This document shows, one piece after another, positions 30,739-39,437 of a DNA stretch of 44,927 nucleotides. A program made the translations under genes and the position numbers. The DNA is taken from the NCBI GenBank assembly GCA_903825255.1, contig CAIJZZ010000045.1:1-44927 (forward strand). The letters run 5' to 3'. This DNA is from an uncultured bacterium (GTDB lineage Bacteria > Patescibacteriota > Minisyncoccia > Phycocordibacterales > UBA9973). Position 1 is the first letter of the stretch. The number at the start of each line of letters is the position of its first letter. Below the pieces are notes generated by a model. That model did no database searches, was not told where the DNA came from, and saw only the letters and a program-made list of their open reading frames with translations.

Positions 30739-31317
30739 TTAAGGATTAAGATCATTCATTGGAACCTTGCCTAGTCCTAGGTGTGTATATAAGCTCATAA
30801 GAGTTAACTCAAAGCTAAAATATGATGACATATAGTCTTTATCTTCTGTTGTAGCTTTCATGTGTCTCTTGTATGCTTCTGCAACATCACAAACAATTCC
30901 ATTTATATTTACATCATAACCAAGTTCCTTCATCTTTGTAGCAAGAATTGTAATTTGGTCTACATTGTCTCCTATTAATTCAACAACAATATTCTTATGA
31001 TTAGTTATACTATCTCCTAAAATCATATCACATGCCCAAAAACTATAATCAATCAAGCGAGGAGGTTTTTGATCAAAAGCTTTTTCTATAGCTTTACTTA
31101 TTTCTGCAAAATCAAAATTTATATAATCTTTACTAAACTCTTGCCTACGAATAGTAGTTTTACCAGCACCTATACCACCAGTGATAAAAACAAATTTGGG
31201 AGAATCTGATGATTTTACACTTTCAAGAATTGGTTTGATGGTTTCTGCAATTTTAAGATATCCTTCACCAGATATACTTGAAACACTCCCTTTATCATTT
31301 TGCTGATCTTTATCCAT
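30739..31317 (-). CDS. Zeta-toxin-like P-loop kinase
   Basis: 192 aa. A helical N-terminus is followed by a Walker A motif GGIGAGKTTIRRQEF (residues 47-61), NFDFAEISKAIEK (position of the IDAD-type substrate strand in zeta toxins), and NIVVELIGDNVDQITILATKMKELGYDVNINGIVCDVAEAYKRHMKA, with pieces matching the VVE-T strand and the R-x-x-x-R lid pattern. Zeta kinases phosphorylate UDP-GlcNAc; substrate here is unproven. A matching epsilon antitoxin is not recognised nearby, although the adjacent small proteins are untested candidates. Third gene of the riboswitch operon. Confidence 0.65.
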   Translation of the reverse strand: MDKDQQNDKGSVSSISGEGYLKIAETIKPILESVKSSDSPKFVFITGGIGAGKTTIRRQEFSKDYINFDFAEISKAIEKAFDQKPPRLIDYSFWACDMILGDSITNHKNIVVELIGDNVDQITILATKMKELGYDVNINGIVCDVAEAYKRHMKATTEDKDYMSSYFSFELTLMSLYTHLGLGKVPMNDLNP

Positions 31318-31349
31318 TCTTTTATTTTATCACATTATATTAAAATGGA

Positions 31350-31766
31350 TTAATGACTAATTAGTCCAGAAAAAACATTAATCAGTTCATGCTCTTGCTG
31401 ATTTCCTGCTGAAATAAATTTCTTTATTATATTATTAGTTAGTCTTTTATTGGAATCCATATCTTTTACAGTCATAGCAAAACCAGTTGAGATGGTTCTG
31501 TAAAAAGAAACAACAAAGCCTTTAGCTTGAGATAATTCTTTATTAAACTTTATCCAACACTCTATAAGATTAAGTGCTGTTTCGTAATTTGATTGTAATT
31601 TATTTTCTGTGTTTTCTATCTTTAAATAGATAATGCCATTTTCATATCTCTCTAAATTAGAAGCCATTCCTGCATACATTCTACGAAATTTATCTACTCC
31701 ACTAATATACCTTGAAGATATTTCTTTTACCTTAGATTCAGAAAACGTTTGTGTATTGTCGTTCAT
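31350..31766 (-). CDS. Hypothetical helical protein
   Basis: 138 aa from the ATG at 31766; an in-frame alternative start at 31811 would overlap the preceding gene. Almost fully helical, no membrane segment, no recognised motif (contains WIKFNKELSQAKGFVVSFYR). Second gene of the operon, 26 bp after the Cys-rich gene. Confidence 0.6.
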   Translation of the reverse strand: MNDNTQTFSESKVKEISSRYISGVDKFRRMYAGMASNLERYENGIIYLKIENTENKLQSNYETALNLIECWIKFNKELSQAKGFVVSFYRTISTGFAMTVKDMDSNKRLTNNIIKKFISAGNQQEHELINVFSGLISH

Positions 31767-31792
31767 AATTATTTTTATTAATTCTTTTAAAG

Positions 31793-32122
31793 TTATGCTT
31801 GTGCAGGACATGAATCAACTACTGTGCCACCTTTTGTCCTACATTCTTTACATGGCACTAAACTAGCAAAACATGGTCTAAACCAAATACTATTATCTTT
31901 CTCGTCGTATCGCATTGACCCTGATCTATGTATTTTATTCTTCTTACATTTAGAACATAATAGAGTACTCTCACAAAGACAAAGTATTGTTAATGGTCCT
32001 TCCATTTTCTCCATTTCATCTCTAAGAACATAAACCCCCCAATTAATATCCCTTCCCATTACTTCCCCTCTGTATATATTACATACCTCACATTTAATTA
32101 ATCCTTCTGGTATTTTCCCCAT
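31793..32122 (-). CDS. Cys-rich, probably zinc-binding protein under SAM-I riboswitch control
   Basis: 109 aa from the ATG at 32122. It has CEVC at 11-14, CLC near the middle, CSKC, CKEC and a further Cys near the C-terminus: enough for two zinc sites of ribbon type. Longer in-frame starts at 32197 would lie inside the riboswitch expression platform and are rejected. The only Shine-Dalgarno-like GAGG upstream is buried in the terminator stem. No similarity to methionine or SAM enzymes is visible, so its position behind a SAM-I switch is unexpected. Confidence 0.65.
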   Translation of the reverse strand: MGKIPEGLIKCEVCNIYRGEVMGRDINWGVYVLRDEMEKMEGPLTILCLCESTLLCSKCKKNKIHRSGSMRYDEKDNSIWFRPCFASLVPCKECRTKGGTVVDSCPAQA

Positions 32123-32127
32123 AAAAT

Positions 32128-32152
32128 AAAAAATTCCTCTAATAAAGAGGAA
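32128..32152 (-). terminator. Riboswitch-controlled intrinsic terminator
   Basis: TTCCTCT, loop TTATT, AGAGGAA, then TTTTTTATTTT and the ATG on the minus strand. Its left arm (CCT...) overlaps the 3' arm of the antiterminator at 32148-32165, so only one of the two can form. Confidence 0.85.
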
Positions 32153-32192
32153 AGATTTTTTGTGTGGACTAGACACAAAACTCATCTTTCCT
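32148..32192 (-). promoter_or_regulatory. Antiterminator of the SAM-I riboswitch
   Basis: AGGAAAGAT-TTTTGTGT (32172-32192, with a GAG bulge) pairs with ACACAAAAAATCTTTCCT (32148-32165). The 5' arm includes the 3' strand of riboswitch helix P1, so SAM binding should block antitermination and turn the operon off. Confidence 0.75.
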
Positions 32193-32286
32193 GACACTTG
32201 CGTGTCTGGTTGGATTTAGCACCTTACATTTGCAGGTTGCTGTGGGGTCATCGAGCCAATTCTCTACCACCACTCTTGATACAAAC
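32178..32286 (-). promoter_or_regulatory. SAM-I (S-box) riboswitch aptamer
   Basis: Read on the minus strand, the conserved S-box elements appear in order: ATCAAGAG-GGTGG, TTGGCTCGATGACCCC, CAGCAACC, then AAGGTGCTAAATCCAACCAG, a P4 hairpin GACACGCAAGTGTC and GGAAAGATGAG. The internal kink-turn/core residues (AAGAG, GATGA, GCAACC...GGTGCTAA) match the RF00162 consensus as I know it. Helix P1 is short (TATC with GATG). A promoter lies upstream and an antiterminator/terminator pair downstream, so it is a complete transcriptional OFF switch. Confidence 0.93.
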
Positions 32287-32303
32287 TATTCAGTTGTAGA
32301 TAT

Positions 32304-32331
32304 ATTATACCATTTCTATTAATTAAAACAA
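32304..32331 (-). promoter_or_regulatory. Promoter of the riboswitch operon
   Basis: Minus-strand TTGTTT (32326-32331), 16-bp spacer, perfect TATAAT (32304-32309), about 20 nt before the aptamer. Confidence 0.7.
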
Positions 32332-32338
32332 AAATCAA

Positions 32339-33424
32339 TTAAGTAAACCATAATTTTAACTTATAAATGAAACTAACATATTTCTTCATAATATCTATAT
32401 CTTTTTGAAGTAAAAAGTGTTGTCTAATTAATTCTTCATTAGCTAATTTTAATTGAGCTTCATATTGTTGCATTGTTTCTATGTTTCTCCCAGTATAACT
32501 TTTAAGATTTTCTACAAACTTTAAAAAGCCCTGTAAGCTACTTTCGTTTTTTCTAACAATAGATAAAAAGTTATCAGTATGCCCAGGTTGATGGAATGCA
32601 CTTATTTTATTTCCATCTTCTTGAGAAATCTCTTGATTGATATTCTTGTCTAAATATTCAAGATACTTATCAAAATAAACAGCCTGTTTTCTCATTTTAG
32701 TAAGTTGCCTACCAAACTGCATTAGCTTTTTAAATAGTTTCTTCTTTGTAGATTTCTGTTTATTTAAAACACTTTTTATTTCGTTAAAAGCACAAACAAA
32801 ATTCCCATCTGATAAATAACCAAATGTTGTAGTTTCTGTGTGAGTAGTAGTTGTACTAGACATAAACCCTTGGTCCGTAAATGAGCTTGTTTTAATAATC
32901 TTTCTCCCTGTTTTCATAATATCAGCAAAACCAAGAATCATTGCAGTTAGATCAGTGTAAAATTCATTTTGTTTTTCCTTATGCCAAAGTGAATGAAGCA
33001 CAATATGTGAAAGTTCGTGTGCCATAACAGCAATCAATGTTGCTGGATTTTCTGCACAGTTCTCACTTAGTCTTACACTTATAGGAAAGTTAACCATGCT
33101 AGGAGTTCCATAGAATGGAAGATTAGATGGAATAGAAACTTGAGCAGTAATTCCAGCAGTCCCACGATTATTTTGATCTGTCTTCACTAAATGTGTACTT
33201 TGGAAATCATCACTAGAGCTTGGTCTATATCCTTTTGGAACGTAAGAGATATTAACTTCAATTGGTAATCCTAGATATAAGGCAATTGCTTTAATAGCCT
33301 CTTTAACCTTTTTAGAACCTATAAGAGCAACTATTCTCTCATGATCTACAAATTCTTTAATTCCTAATACTGGAATTAATTCTTTAAGGGCCTTTTCTAT
33401 ATAATTATTATCTACTTCATCCAT
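32339..33424 (-). CDS. Zincin metallopeptidase linked to the ABC-3C genes
   Basis: 361 aa. The zinc-binding HELSH (residues 136-140, in AVMAHELSHIVLH) is followed 14 residues later by EFYTD (E154, D158), giving an HExxH plus distal acid zincin of gluzincin type. A Thr-rich loop (SSTTTTHTETTTFGYL) lies near residue 195, then a mainly helical C-terminal half with several Lys/Gln heptads and a weak hydrophobic end. No signal peptide. It begins 11 bp after the stop of the DUF2326 ATPase and shares its strand, so it is probably a fourth component of that operon. Substrate unknown. Confidence 0.8.
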   Translation of the reverse strand: MDEVDNNYIEKALKELIPVLGIKEFVDHERIVALIGSKKVKEAIKAIALYLGLPIEVNISYVPKGYRPSSSDDFQSTHLVKTDQNNRGTAGITAQVSIPSNLPFYGTPSMVNFPISVRLSENCAENPATLIAVMAHELSHIVLHSLWHKEKQNEFYTDLTAMILGFADIMKTGRKIIKTSSFTDQGFMSSTTTTHTETTTFGYLSDGNFVCAFNEIKSVLNKQKSTKKKLFKKLMQFGRQLTKMRKQAVYFDKYLEYLDKNINQEISQEDGNKISAFHQPGHTDNFLSIVRKNESSLQGFLKFVENLKSYTGRNIETMQQYEAQLKLANEELIRQHFLLQKDIDIMKKYVSFIYKLKLWFT

Positions 33425-33435
33425 TTTTTATTAGC

Positions 33436-35208
33436 TTATTCACTAATCTTTTCATTTAATTCTTTTTCATCATAATCAATAGATTGTTTAAATTGTTTAT
33501 AAAATAAAGGTTCTTGAATTGAAAGACTTATTGCTTCCTTGTCCTTAACTTTGAAATTTAACCTTTCATTAGCTACTTCAGGCGACATAGCGTCAGTATT
33601 AAATGTTCCAATATATTGGAAAGAGTCCTCTTTCAATGAACCTAAGTAATTTAAGATATTAAAGGTTGCATCTGTATCAATATCTCCAAAAAGTAATCTA
33701 TCGTGAATTAATAAGTTGTGCGACTTAGCACTAGTATGTTCATTAACCAACAAACTAAGATCATAAATTATTTGCCTACCTCTATTTCGCCCTTCGCTTC
33801 CTTGTCTATCAACTTCAACATCTATTTTAAAGAATTCTTTATTTTTTATGTTTCTTTTTACTCCCAAATCGAAAGAAAAAACTCCATCTCTATTTTTATA
33901 AACCTTCTCATGAATTTCCAAAAATGTTTTTCTAAATGAAGACTCCTTCTCACTTATTAAGAAAAATTTAGCCTGTAAATCATTATATAAAGATTGAAAC
34001 TCAGAAGTAACTTCAGCGATGTTTTTATCACAATAATCTATGTCTTCTAGTAATTTAGAATATTCATTAAAATTATTTAATAAATCATTAGACATAATCA
34101 TTCCACGTTGTAAATGATTTTTACCACTATCAATGATGGTTCTATATTTTGAGATACTCTCATGTTTTATATCAATCTCTGACTCTACTTTTTTTAATCT
34201 GTTTTGTAATCCTTCTTTTTGCCCAGAAAGCATTTCAATTTTAAATACAGACATATTATCTCTAAAGTTTTTTAATTGAATAAAATCCTTCTGAACAAAA
34301 TCGCCTAATCCTTTTATATAATTATTAAAAAAACTTTTTAGATTTTTGTCATCAATAGAAACATCATCGCTTGTATGATTAAGAAATTCTTCAATTTCAC
34401 TCAAGGAAAATACTATCCTGCCTTTCTCCCTTAGTAAATCAGAAAGCAAGGATTCTTCTTGTTGTAAGCTAAAAGAACTATCGGAAACTTGTTTAGATAT
34501 TTCTTCATAAGATAAACCATTTTGTATTTCCTGTATTTTTATTTCTAAATCAGTTTGTAAGGATCTTAATTTTGGAATATCTAAACCTTTTTGTTCAATC
34601 TTCTTTCTACTTAATGCTCTTACTGCATAAATACCATCATAATCATCTTGCTTTGAAGAAATCTCTTCAAATAAATGAACTGGCAAATCAAAAAAGTATA
34701 AACTGGCCTTCAATCGATCAATAGTATTAGAAATGAAGAAATATAAAAATGTAGAATAAGTATAACTTGATTCTTTTATTATAAAATTACAAAACTCTCT
34801 AAAAGAAATTTGTTTGTCTAATCCACACAATTTCGCAAGTTCATTTTTTGTTACGAGTTCATCTTGTTCAATGAAATCTCCACTACCTATCTTCATCTTT
34901 ATACTACCTTGCTTGTTTCTAGCGAGAGTAACGTCTTTGCCATCTATAGTTAGATTAATATATACATATGAATCAACAGGTAAAATACTATCAGGAACTT
35001 TTAATATCCTGCTTTCGGAACTTTTCTTTAAAAGAGCAAAATTAATTAACTCTATAGATAAACTCTTACCAGAACCATTCCTTTGTTCGTTGCTTACCTT
35101 TCCATCTTTATCCTTAGAACTATCTCCAACAATAAAGTTTATGCCTGGCTTGAATTCTAGGGTTTTGAATCTTTTTTCTTCTGACCATACTTTATTGATT
35201 TTAATCAT
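33436..35208 (-). CDS. ABC-3C ATPase (DUF2326-type, SMC/RecN-like)
   Basis: 590 aa. N-terminal IKINKVWSEEKRFKTLEFKPGINFIVG and Walker A NGSGKS (44-49) with the following SIELINFALL; two long coiled-coil stretches between about residues 195 and 420; the C-terminal half-site contains LLIHDRLLFGDIDTDATFNILNYL, matching the DUF2326 Walker B region. Such ATPases drive ABC three-component conflict systems, with DNA or ends as probable sensor ligand. Its start overlaps the middle-component gene by 8 nt. Confidence 0.88.
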   Translation of the reverse strand: MIKINKVWSEEKRFKTLEFKPGINFIVGDSSKDKDGKVSNEQRNGSGKSLSIELINFALLKKSSESRILKVPDSILPVDSYVYINLTIDGKDVTLARNKQGSIKMKIGSGDFIEQDELVTKNELAKLCGLDKQISFREFCNFIIKESSYTYSTFLYFFISNTIDRLKASLYFFDLPVHLFEEISSKQDDYDGIYAVRALSRKKIEQKGLDIPKLRSLQTDLEIKIQEIQNGLSYEEISKQVSDSSFSLQQEESLLSDLLREKGRIVFSLSEIEEFLNHTSDDVSIDDKNLKSFFNNYIKGLGDFVQKDFIQLKNFRDNMSVFKIEMLSGQKEGLQNRLKKVESEIDIKHESISKYRTIIDSGKNHLQRGMIMSNDLLNNFNEYSKLLEDIDYCDKNIAEVTSEFQSLYNDLQAKFFLISEKESSFRKTFLEIHEKVYKNRDGVFSFDLGVKRNIKNKEFFKIDVEVDRQGSEGRNRGRQIIYDLSLLVNEHTSAKSHNLLIHDRLLFGDIDTDATFNILNYLGSLKEDSFQYIGTFNTDAMSPEVANERLNFKVKDKEAISLSIQEPLFYKQFKQSIDYDEKELNEKISE

Positions 35209-35494
35209 GATTTTTTATTATTAGATAAGGTCTTTGAAACTCAACTAAACCAAGCGAATACATAAGTAATATAGACAAATAGATTTGCTGGCTAGGGATT
35301 TTTGAATTTATCTTTTTTACATCATTAAATAATGTATAAATTGATATTTTCTTATCAGTTTTAAGTAATTTAGGATTAGAAACATACTGCTTTAATATAA
35401 TATAACATATTAGTATAGGACTAGAAAAAATACTTGAGTGTTTATCAAAAAGTATCGGACTCTTCTCATTTATTTCTTCTTTAATCTTCTTCAT
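35201..35494 (-). CDS. ABC-3C middle component
   Basis: A 97-aa helical, winged-helix-sized protein: ILICYIILKQY, ISIYTLFNDVKK and YLSILLMYSLGLVEF fit the short middle-component (MC) proteins that link effector and ATPase in ABC-3C systems. Overlaps both neighbours (14 nt with the SMEK gene, 8 nt with the ATPase gene). Assigned mainly by size, pattern and context. Confidence 0.75.
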   Translation of the reverse strand: MKKIKEEINEKSPILFDKHSSIFSSPILICYIILKQYVSNPKLLKTDKKISIYTLFNDVKKINSKIPSQQIYLSILLMYSLGLVEFQRPYLIIKNHD

Positions 35495-36503
35495 TTGTTT
35501 TAAATTCTAAAGGGAAAACATCACATGTAAAAAACATATTTAGAACAAAACTCATAACTTGAGTTTTAGACAGAAATCCAACATTAAAATCGGTCCGTAT
35601 CTTTTCTGTAAGTTTATCAATAGCTACTAAGGGTTTCCCTTGATTACTTTCTAGCACCATAAAACTTTCAGCTCTAAGATACTTTAAAATTAAATCTTTT
35701 TGAATCTCATTTAAATCCTGAGAGAAACATTCAGAGAGACGGTTCTCATAATTAATTAATTTATTATGATCATCATCCGCCCCAGTCATTCCCAATGTAA
35801 GCTTATAAAGATCTATCAACCGTTTCCAGTCATTATCGAATTTATCTTTCTTTTCTTTAGGACTAGATTTATAGATAGAAATGGGGTCTTTCATTTCAGC
35901 CATATCACTTTTTGTTATTCTATCCTTTAAAATTTGGAACAATATCTCAAAGGCCTCACCGTCAACTTGTTTATCTGCCATTACTTTATCTGGAACCTTT
36001 ATCGCATTTTCTACAAATTTACAAATATCTTCTATGTGTTCAAGTTTACTTAAATTATTTATCTCTCTTAAAATATCAGGAATACAAATCACCTTAACGT
36101 CATAATCTTGATATTTAGGACCGAAAGTTTTCATTCCCTTAGTAACATTATTAACTTGTATAATGAATTCTACTTTTGAATATAATTGATTATCTTTCTT
36201 TAGAGGAATTTTACAGAAGGAACTTTTGATCTTAACAAGTGTATTCTCTATGGTTACTTGAATAGCTTTTTTATTTCCTAAATCTAGTAAATCTATGCCA
36301 GGATAATTTGATTTGTCTTTGTTTGTATTAAATAATTTAGAATTATTATCTCGATATAAAATATTAAATAATTCTGCAAAAAAATCCTCTGCAGAGACAG
36401 TTCCGTTGTTTAAATTAATCTTAGCTAAATTCTTATTATTAGCACAAAAGAGTAATATTCTTGAGCTAATTGATTCGATCATTTCTTCTTTTTTAAAAAT
36501 CAT
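35481..36503 (-). CDS. SMEK-domain effector nuclease of an ABC-3C system
   Basis: 340 aa. The N-terminal SMEK domain is clear: LNNGTVSAEDFFAELFNILY, SNYPGIDLLDLGNKKAIQVT (D71, Q82) and IKSSF. It is a restriction-endonuclease-like fold (PD-(D/E)xK class with QxT in the last position) and is presumed to be the effector that damages nucleic acid. The C-terminal 150 residues are helical and probably bind the partners. First gene of the four-gene set, 115 bp after hsdS, so the set may have its own promoter, which I cannot place with confidence. Confidence 0.85.
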   Translation of the reverse strand: MIFKKEEMIESISSRILLFCANNKNLAKINLNNGTVSAEDFFAELFNILYRDNNSKLFNTNKDKSNYPGIDLLDLGNKKAIQVTIENTLVKIKSSFCKIPLKKDNQLYSKVEFIIQVNNVTKGMKTFGPKYQDYDVKVICIPDILREINNLSKLEHIEDICKFVENAIKVPDKVMADKQVDGEAFEILFQILKDRITKSDMAEMKDPISIYKSSPKEKKDKFDNDWKRLIDLYKLTLGMTGADDDHNKLINYENRLSECFSQDLNEIQKDLILKYLRAESFMVLESNQGKPLVAIDKLTEKIRTDFNVGFLSKTQVMSFVLNMFFTCDVFPLEFKTNEED

Positions 36504-36618
36504 AAAGAAATTTTTTAAACATAAATAAGATGTGTATATTTTAACAAATTAAAGAGAATTAATCTAACATATATTTCAATAATTACTCCACCTTATATTG
36601 CCATGCCAACGATGGTTA

Positions 36619-37821
36619 TTATTTAATGGTTATTTGTCCATTCATTAGCATTGGAAGTAGCCAATCTCGTAGCTCTGAGAGTTCTCTATTTTCTTTCTTT
36701 ATTTGTAATAGTTTAAGAAAAATATTCTCCACTTTACTATTAAAAGCTACTATAACTTCTTTGTTATAAGGCACAGCCAAAACATCGATAGAAGAACCTG
36801 CATGTAGTATGTTTGAACCAGTAGCGTATTTTTTAATAGTTTTTTGAATTTCCTCAGAATCAAAAACAAAATACACATAAGCTTTTGGAAAATATCCCTT
36901 CTTTTGATAAATCTTTCTAATACCAGTTGAATAAGCACCTGATATACCAATAACTAATTTACCAACTGTTCCGTCAAATGAAACAAAAATATCATCTTCA
37001 ACTGCAAGAGAAGATCCTGCAATTTCTTTTAATATCCAAGTTTTACTTTCACCATCCATACCCCCTACTTTATAAAAAGGAATATGATTTTCAGTTTCTT
37101 TTAAATCAAAATAATTAGTTGCCCCTGGTTCCATTCCTCTCTCAAATTCTAAATAATCATTTAAAAATAAGCATTCCCACCCCTCTGGAATTTCTTTTTT
37201 TAAATCTTCGCTCCAAACCATCTTACCTTTATTAGTTTTATAGGGTTTCCCATTTTTATTAGGAAAATCAAATTGAACAAACCAATAGTTATATAAAGTT
37301 TTTGCCATTAACTCTAACTCAGAGTTAATTTTGTTATTAAGTTCTATCTTAGAATCTAAACTAGAGAGAACTGATGCTATTTTTTGTTGAACTGTTATAG
37401 GAAAACTAGGAATTAAAAAATCTAAAACCTGAGTCTTGTCCCCACGAGGCATTTTTGTACCCTTACTACCTTTCATCATATGATAAAAAAAATCATCTCT
37501 AAATAATGAATAGTATACAAATTTTGAGTCACTATCTTTTTTGACCTTAAGTGTCAATACATCAGCAGAACTACCACCATTATTTGTGGCATACCAAATC
37601 TTCTTTAGATATGGTCTTATATTTCCAATTAAAATATCTCCTTCCCCATATCCTGCTGTTATTCCTATTTTAGGTGTGTATAGTGCATTAGCTTTACCTA
37701 ATTTATTCTGTAATAAATTATCTGTTCCAATATAATTATCTGGTGATAGTTTAGTAAAACTAATCCGATCATCGGAGTAATCTGCAACACTTCTAAGCTT
37801 TATTGTTTTAACTCTGTCCAT
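36619..37821 (-). CDS. hsdS: Type I restriction-modification specificity subunit
   Basis: 400 aa. Two target-recognition domains, each followed by a helical conserved region: VQQKIASVLSSLDSKIELNNKINSELE plus YNYWFVQFDFPN in the middle, and FLKLLQIKKENRELSELRDWLLPMLMNG at the end. So the protein should read a bipartite DNA site. The ATG at 37821 lies inside the end of hsdM (overlap 14 nt). No inverted repeats or second hsdS copy are seen that would indicate phase variation. Confidence 0.93.
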   Translation of the reverse strand: MDRVKTIKLRSVADYSDDRISFTKLSPDNYIGTDNLLQNKLGKANALYTPKIGITAGYGEGDILIGNIRPYLKKIWYATNNGGSSADVLTLKVKKDSDSKFVYYSLFRDDFFYHMMKGSKGTKMPRGDKTQVLDFLIPSFPITVQQKIASVLSSLDSKIELNNKINSELELMAKTLYNYWFVQFDFPNKNGKPYKTNKGKMVWSEDLKKEIPEGWECLFLNDYLEFERGMEPGATNYFDLKETENHIPFYKVGGMDGESKTWILKEIAGSSLAVEDDIFVSFDGTVGKLVIGISGAYSTGIRKIYQKKGYFPKAYVYFVFDSEEIQKTIKKYATGSNILHAGSSIDVLAVPYNKEVIVAFNSKVENIFLKLLQIKKENRELSELRDWLLPMLMNGQITIK

Positions 37822-39436
37822 AGTCAATCTTATTTAATTGTTTTCTAATTTCGTCTTCTAGTTTTTTTGATTCGGTAAATAATTGGTCAAGATTTTCTGT
37901 ATACTCGTTTATTTTTACTTTAAATTCTTTAGGAGTGATATCAGTGTATTCAATCTTCACATCAAAATATTGGCCTGCACTAAATGAATAATTCTTTTCT
38001 TTAATCTGGTCATACGAAACTGCTACAGTAAAATCTTCTTTCACTTCACGTTTATTAAATGTATTAATAATTAATTGTTCTTCTTCTGGAGAAAGTAATG
38101 TTTTTTGATTCTTTCCATCCTTTACTTTTGTTCCTAGTTTAGAAGCATCCATAAGCACAACATTTCCATCTGTGTTAGCTTTATCAATAAATAAGATAGA
38201 TACATTTGTGCCTGTAGTAGCAAAAATATTACTTGGCATTGAAACTACTCCGCGAAGCATTTTTGATTCAATTAACTTCTCACGTATTCTCATTTCAATT
38301 CCACTTGAAGCTGTAATAAATCCAGTAGGTACAACAATAGCCGCTTTTCCGTTAGGAGCTAAAGAAAACATAATATGTTGAATGAAAAGCAAATAAATTG
38401 CCATCTTGTCTGGACTTTTAGGTGTAACTTTAGGAACACCTGCAAAAAAACGCCCATAGCTCTGCTTGGATTCTATATCATCTCTTTCTTTGCTAAAATC
38501 TAGTTTAAATGGAGGGTTTGAAACGATATAGTTAAAGGTCATTAATTTATCACCAATTTTATGATATGGAGCAAGTAAAGTATCACCCTGAATAATATTT
38601 TGAATAGAGTGTACTAGATTATTTAAAATAAGATTAAGACGAAGTAAACTAGATGACTTCTGTGAAATATCTTGAGAGTAAATAGTACAACGGTCCACAC
38701 CAATAGCATGTGCTAGATTCATAAGAAGAGTCCCAGAACCAGCAGATGGATCATAACAAGTTACATTTTTTACTGGACTATCTACTAAAATAGAAGCCAT
38801 TATTTTAGATACTGCGTGAGGAGTGTAGTACTCAGCATATTTTCCTCCACCATCTTTGTTGTAATCTTTAATAAGATATTCAAATATTGTAGAAAAGAAA
38901 TCGAACTTTTGATCAAATGTTTTTTCAAAACTAAAATTAATAAGTTGATTTATAAGTGCTCTTGCGAAATCATCTCTCTTTGAACTATCTGTAATAAAAT
39001 TACTCAATTCATCAAAGAGTTTTATCTTAGCTCCAGTCTCAGTCTTAACGGAGAAGATATCTTTATTGAAAATAGAAATATCAAGCAATGTATCATCAAA
39101 TATCTTCGCAAACTCTTCATCATTCTGTCGGTTATGAAGACTAGATAAAAAATGTTCCCTTTTAAGTTTCGCACTATCTGGATTCATTTTAAGAAGTAGC
39201 ATATCGTACTCCTTGTTAGTATATTTAGATATTTCTTGTTCCCAGTTTTCAGCTTTTTGTAATCTTTTATCAATCTGTTTTACTTCATAGCCAAACTTAT
39301 CATTCATAAACTTATACAAAAACACTTGAGTAATGATTTTAAATTCATTACCATCATTCCCTAAACCATAAGAAGAGCAAATACCCTTAAGGTTATCAAT
39401 TAATTGTTTTGTTTGTATTGTAAAATCTTGTGTCAT
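37808..39436 (-). CDS. hsdM: Type I restriction-modification N6-adenine methyltransferase
   Basis: 542 aa from the ATG at 39436, one base after the hsdR stop. Helical N-terminal domain, then the SAM-binding motif DPSAGSGTLL (229-238), catalytic NPPF (307-310) and PTGFITASSG near residue 387. It uses SAM, which makes the riboswitch 6 kb away of special interest. Overlaps hsdS. Confidence 0.96.
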   Translation of the reverse strand: MTQDFTIQTKQLIDNLKGICSSYGLGNDGNEFKIITQVFLYKFMNDKFGYEVKQIDKRLQKAENWEQEISKYTNKEYDMLLLKMNPDSAKLKREHFLSSLHNRQNDEEFAKIFDDTLLDISIFNKDIFSVKTETGAKIKLFDELSNFITDSSKRDDFARALINQLINFSFEKTFDQKFDFFSTIFEYLIKDYNKDGGGKYAEYYTPHAVSKIMASILVDSPVKNVTCYDPSAGSGTLLMNLAHAIGVDRCTIYSQDISQKSSSLLRLNLILNNLVHSIQNIIQGDTLLAPYHKIGDKLMTFNYIVSNPPFKLDFSKERDDIESKQSYGRFFAGVPKVTPKSPDKMAIYLLFIQHIMFSLAPNGKAAIVVPTGFITASSGIEMRIREKLIESKMLRGVVSMPSNIFATTGTNVSILFIDKANTDGNVVLMDASKLGTKVKDGKNQKTLLSPEEEQLIINTFNKREVKEDFTVAVSYDQIKEKNYSFSAGQYFDVKIEYTDITPKEFKVKINEYTENLDQLFTESKKLEDEIRKQLNKIDYGQS

Positions 39437-39437
39437 A

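Noticed and set aside
32178-32286. tRNA-like sequence upstream of the Cys-rich gene
   Set aside because: Read on the minus strand it matches the SAM-I aptamer throughout; no anticodon arm or acceptor stem can be drawn.
36619-37821. Phase-variable hsdS by inversion
   Set aside because: Only one hsdS, no inverted repeats within it and no recombinase gene nearby.
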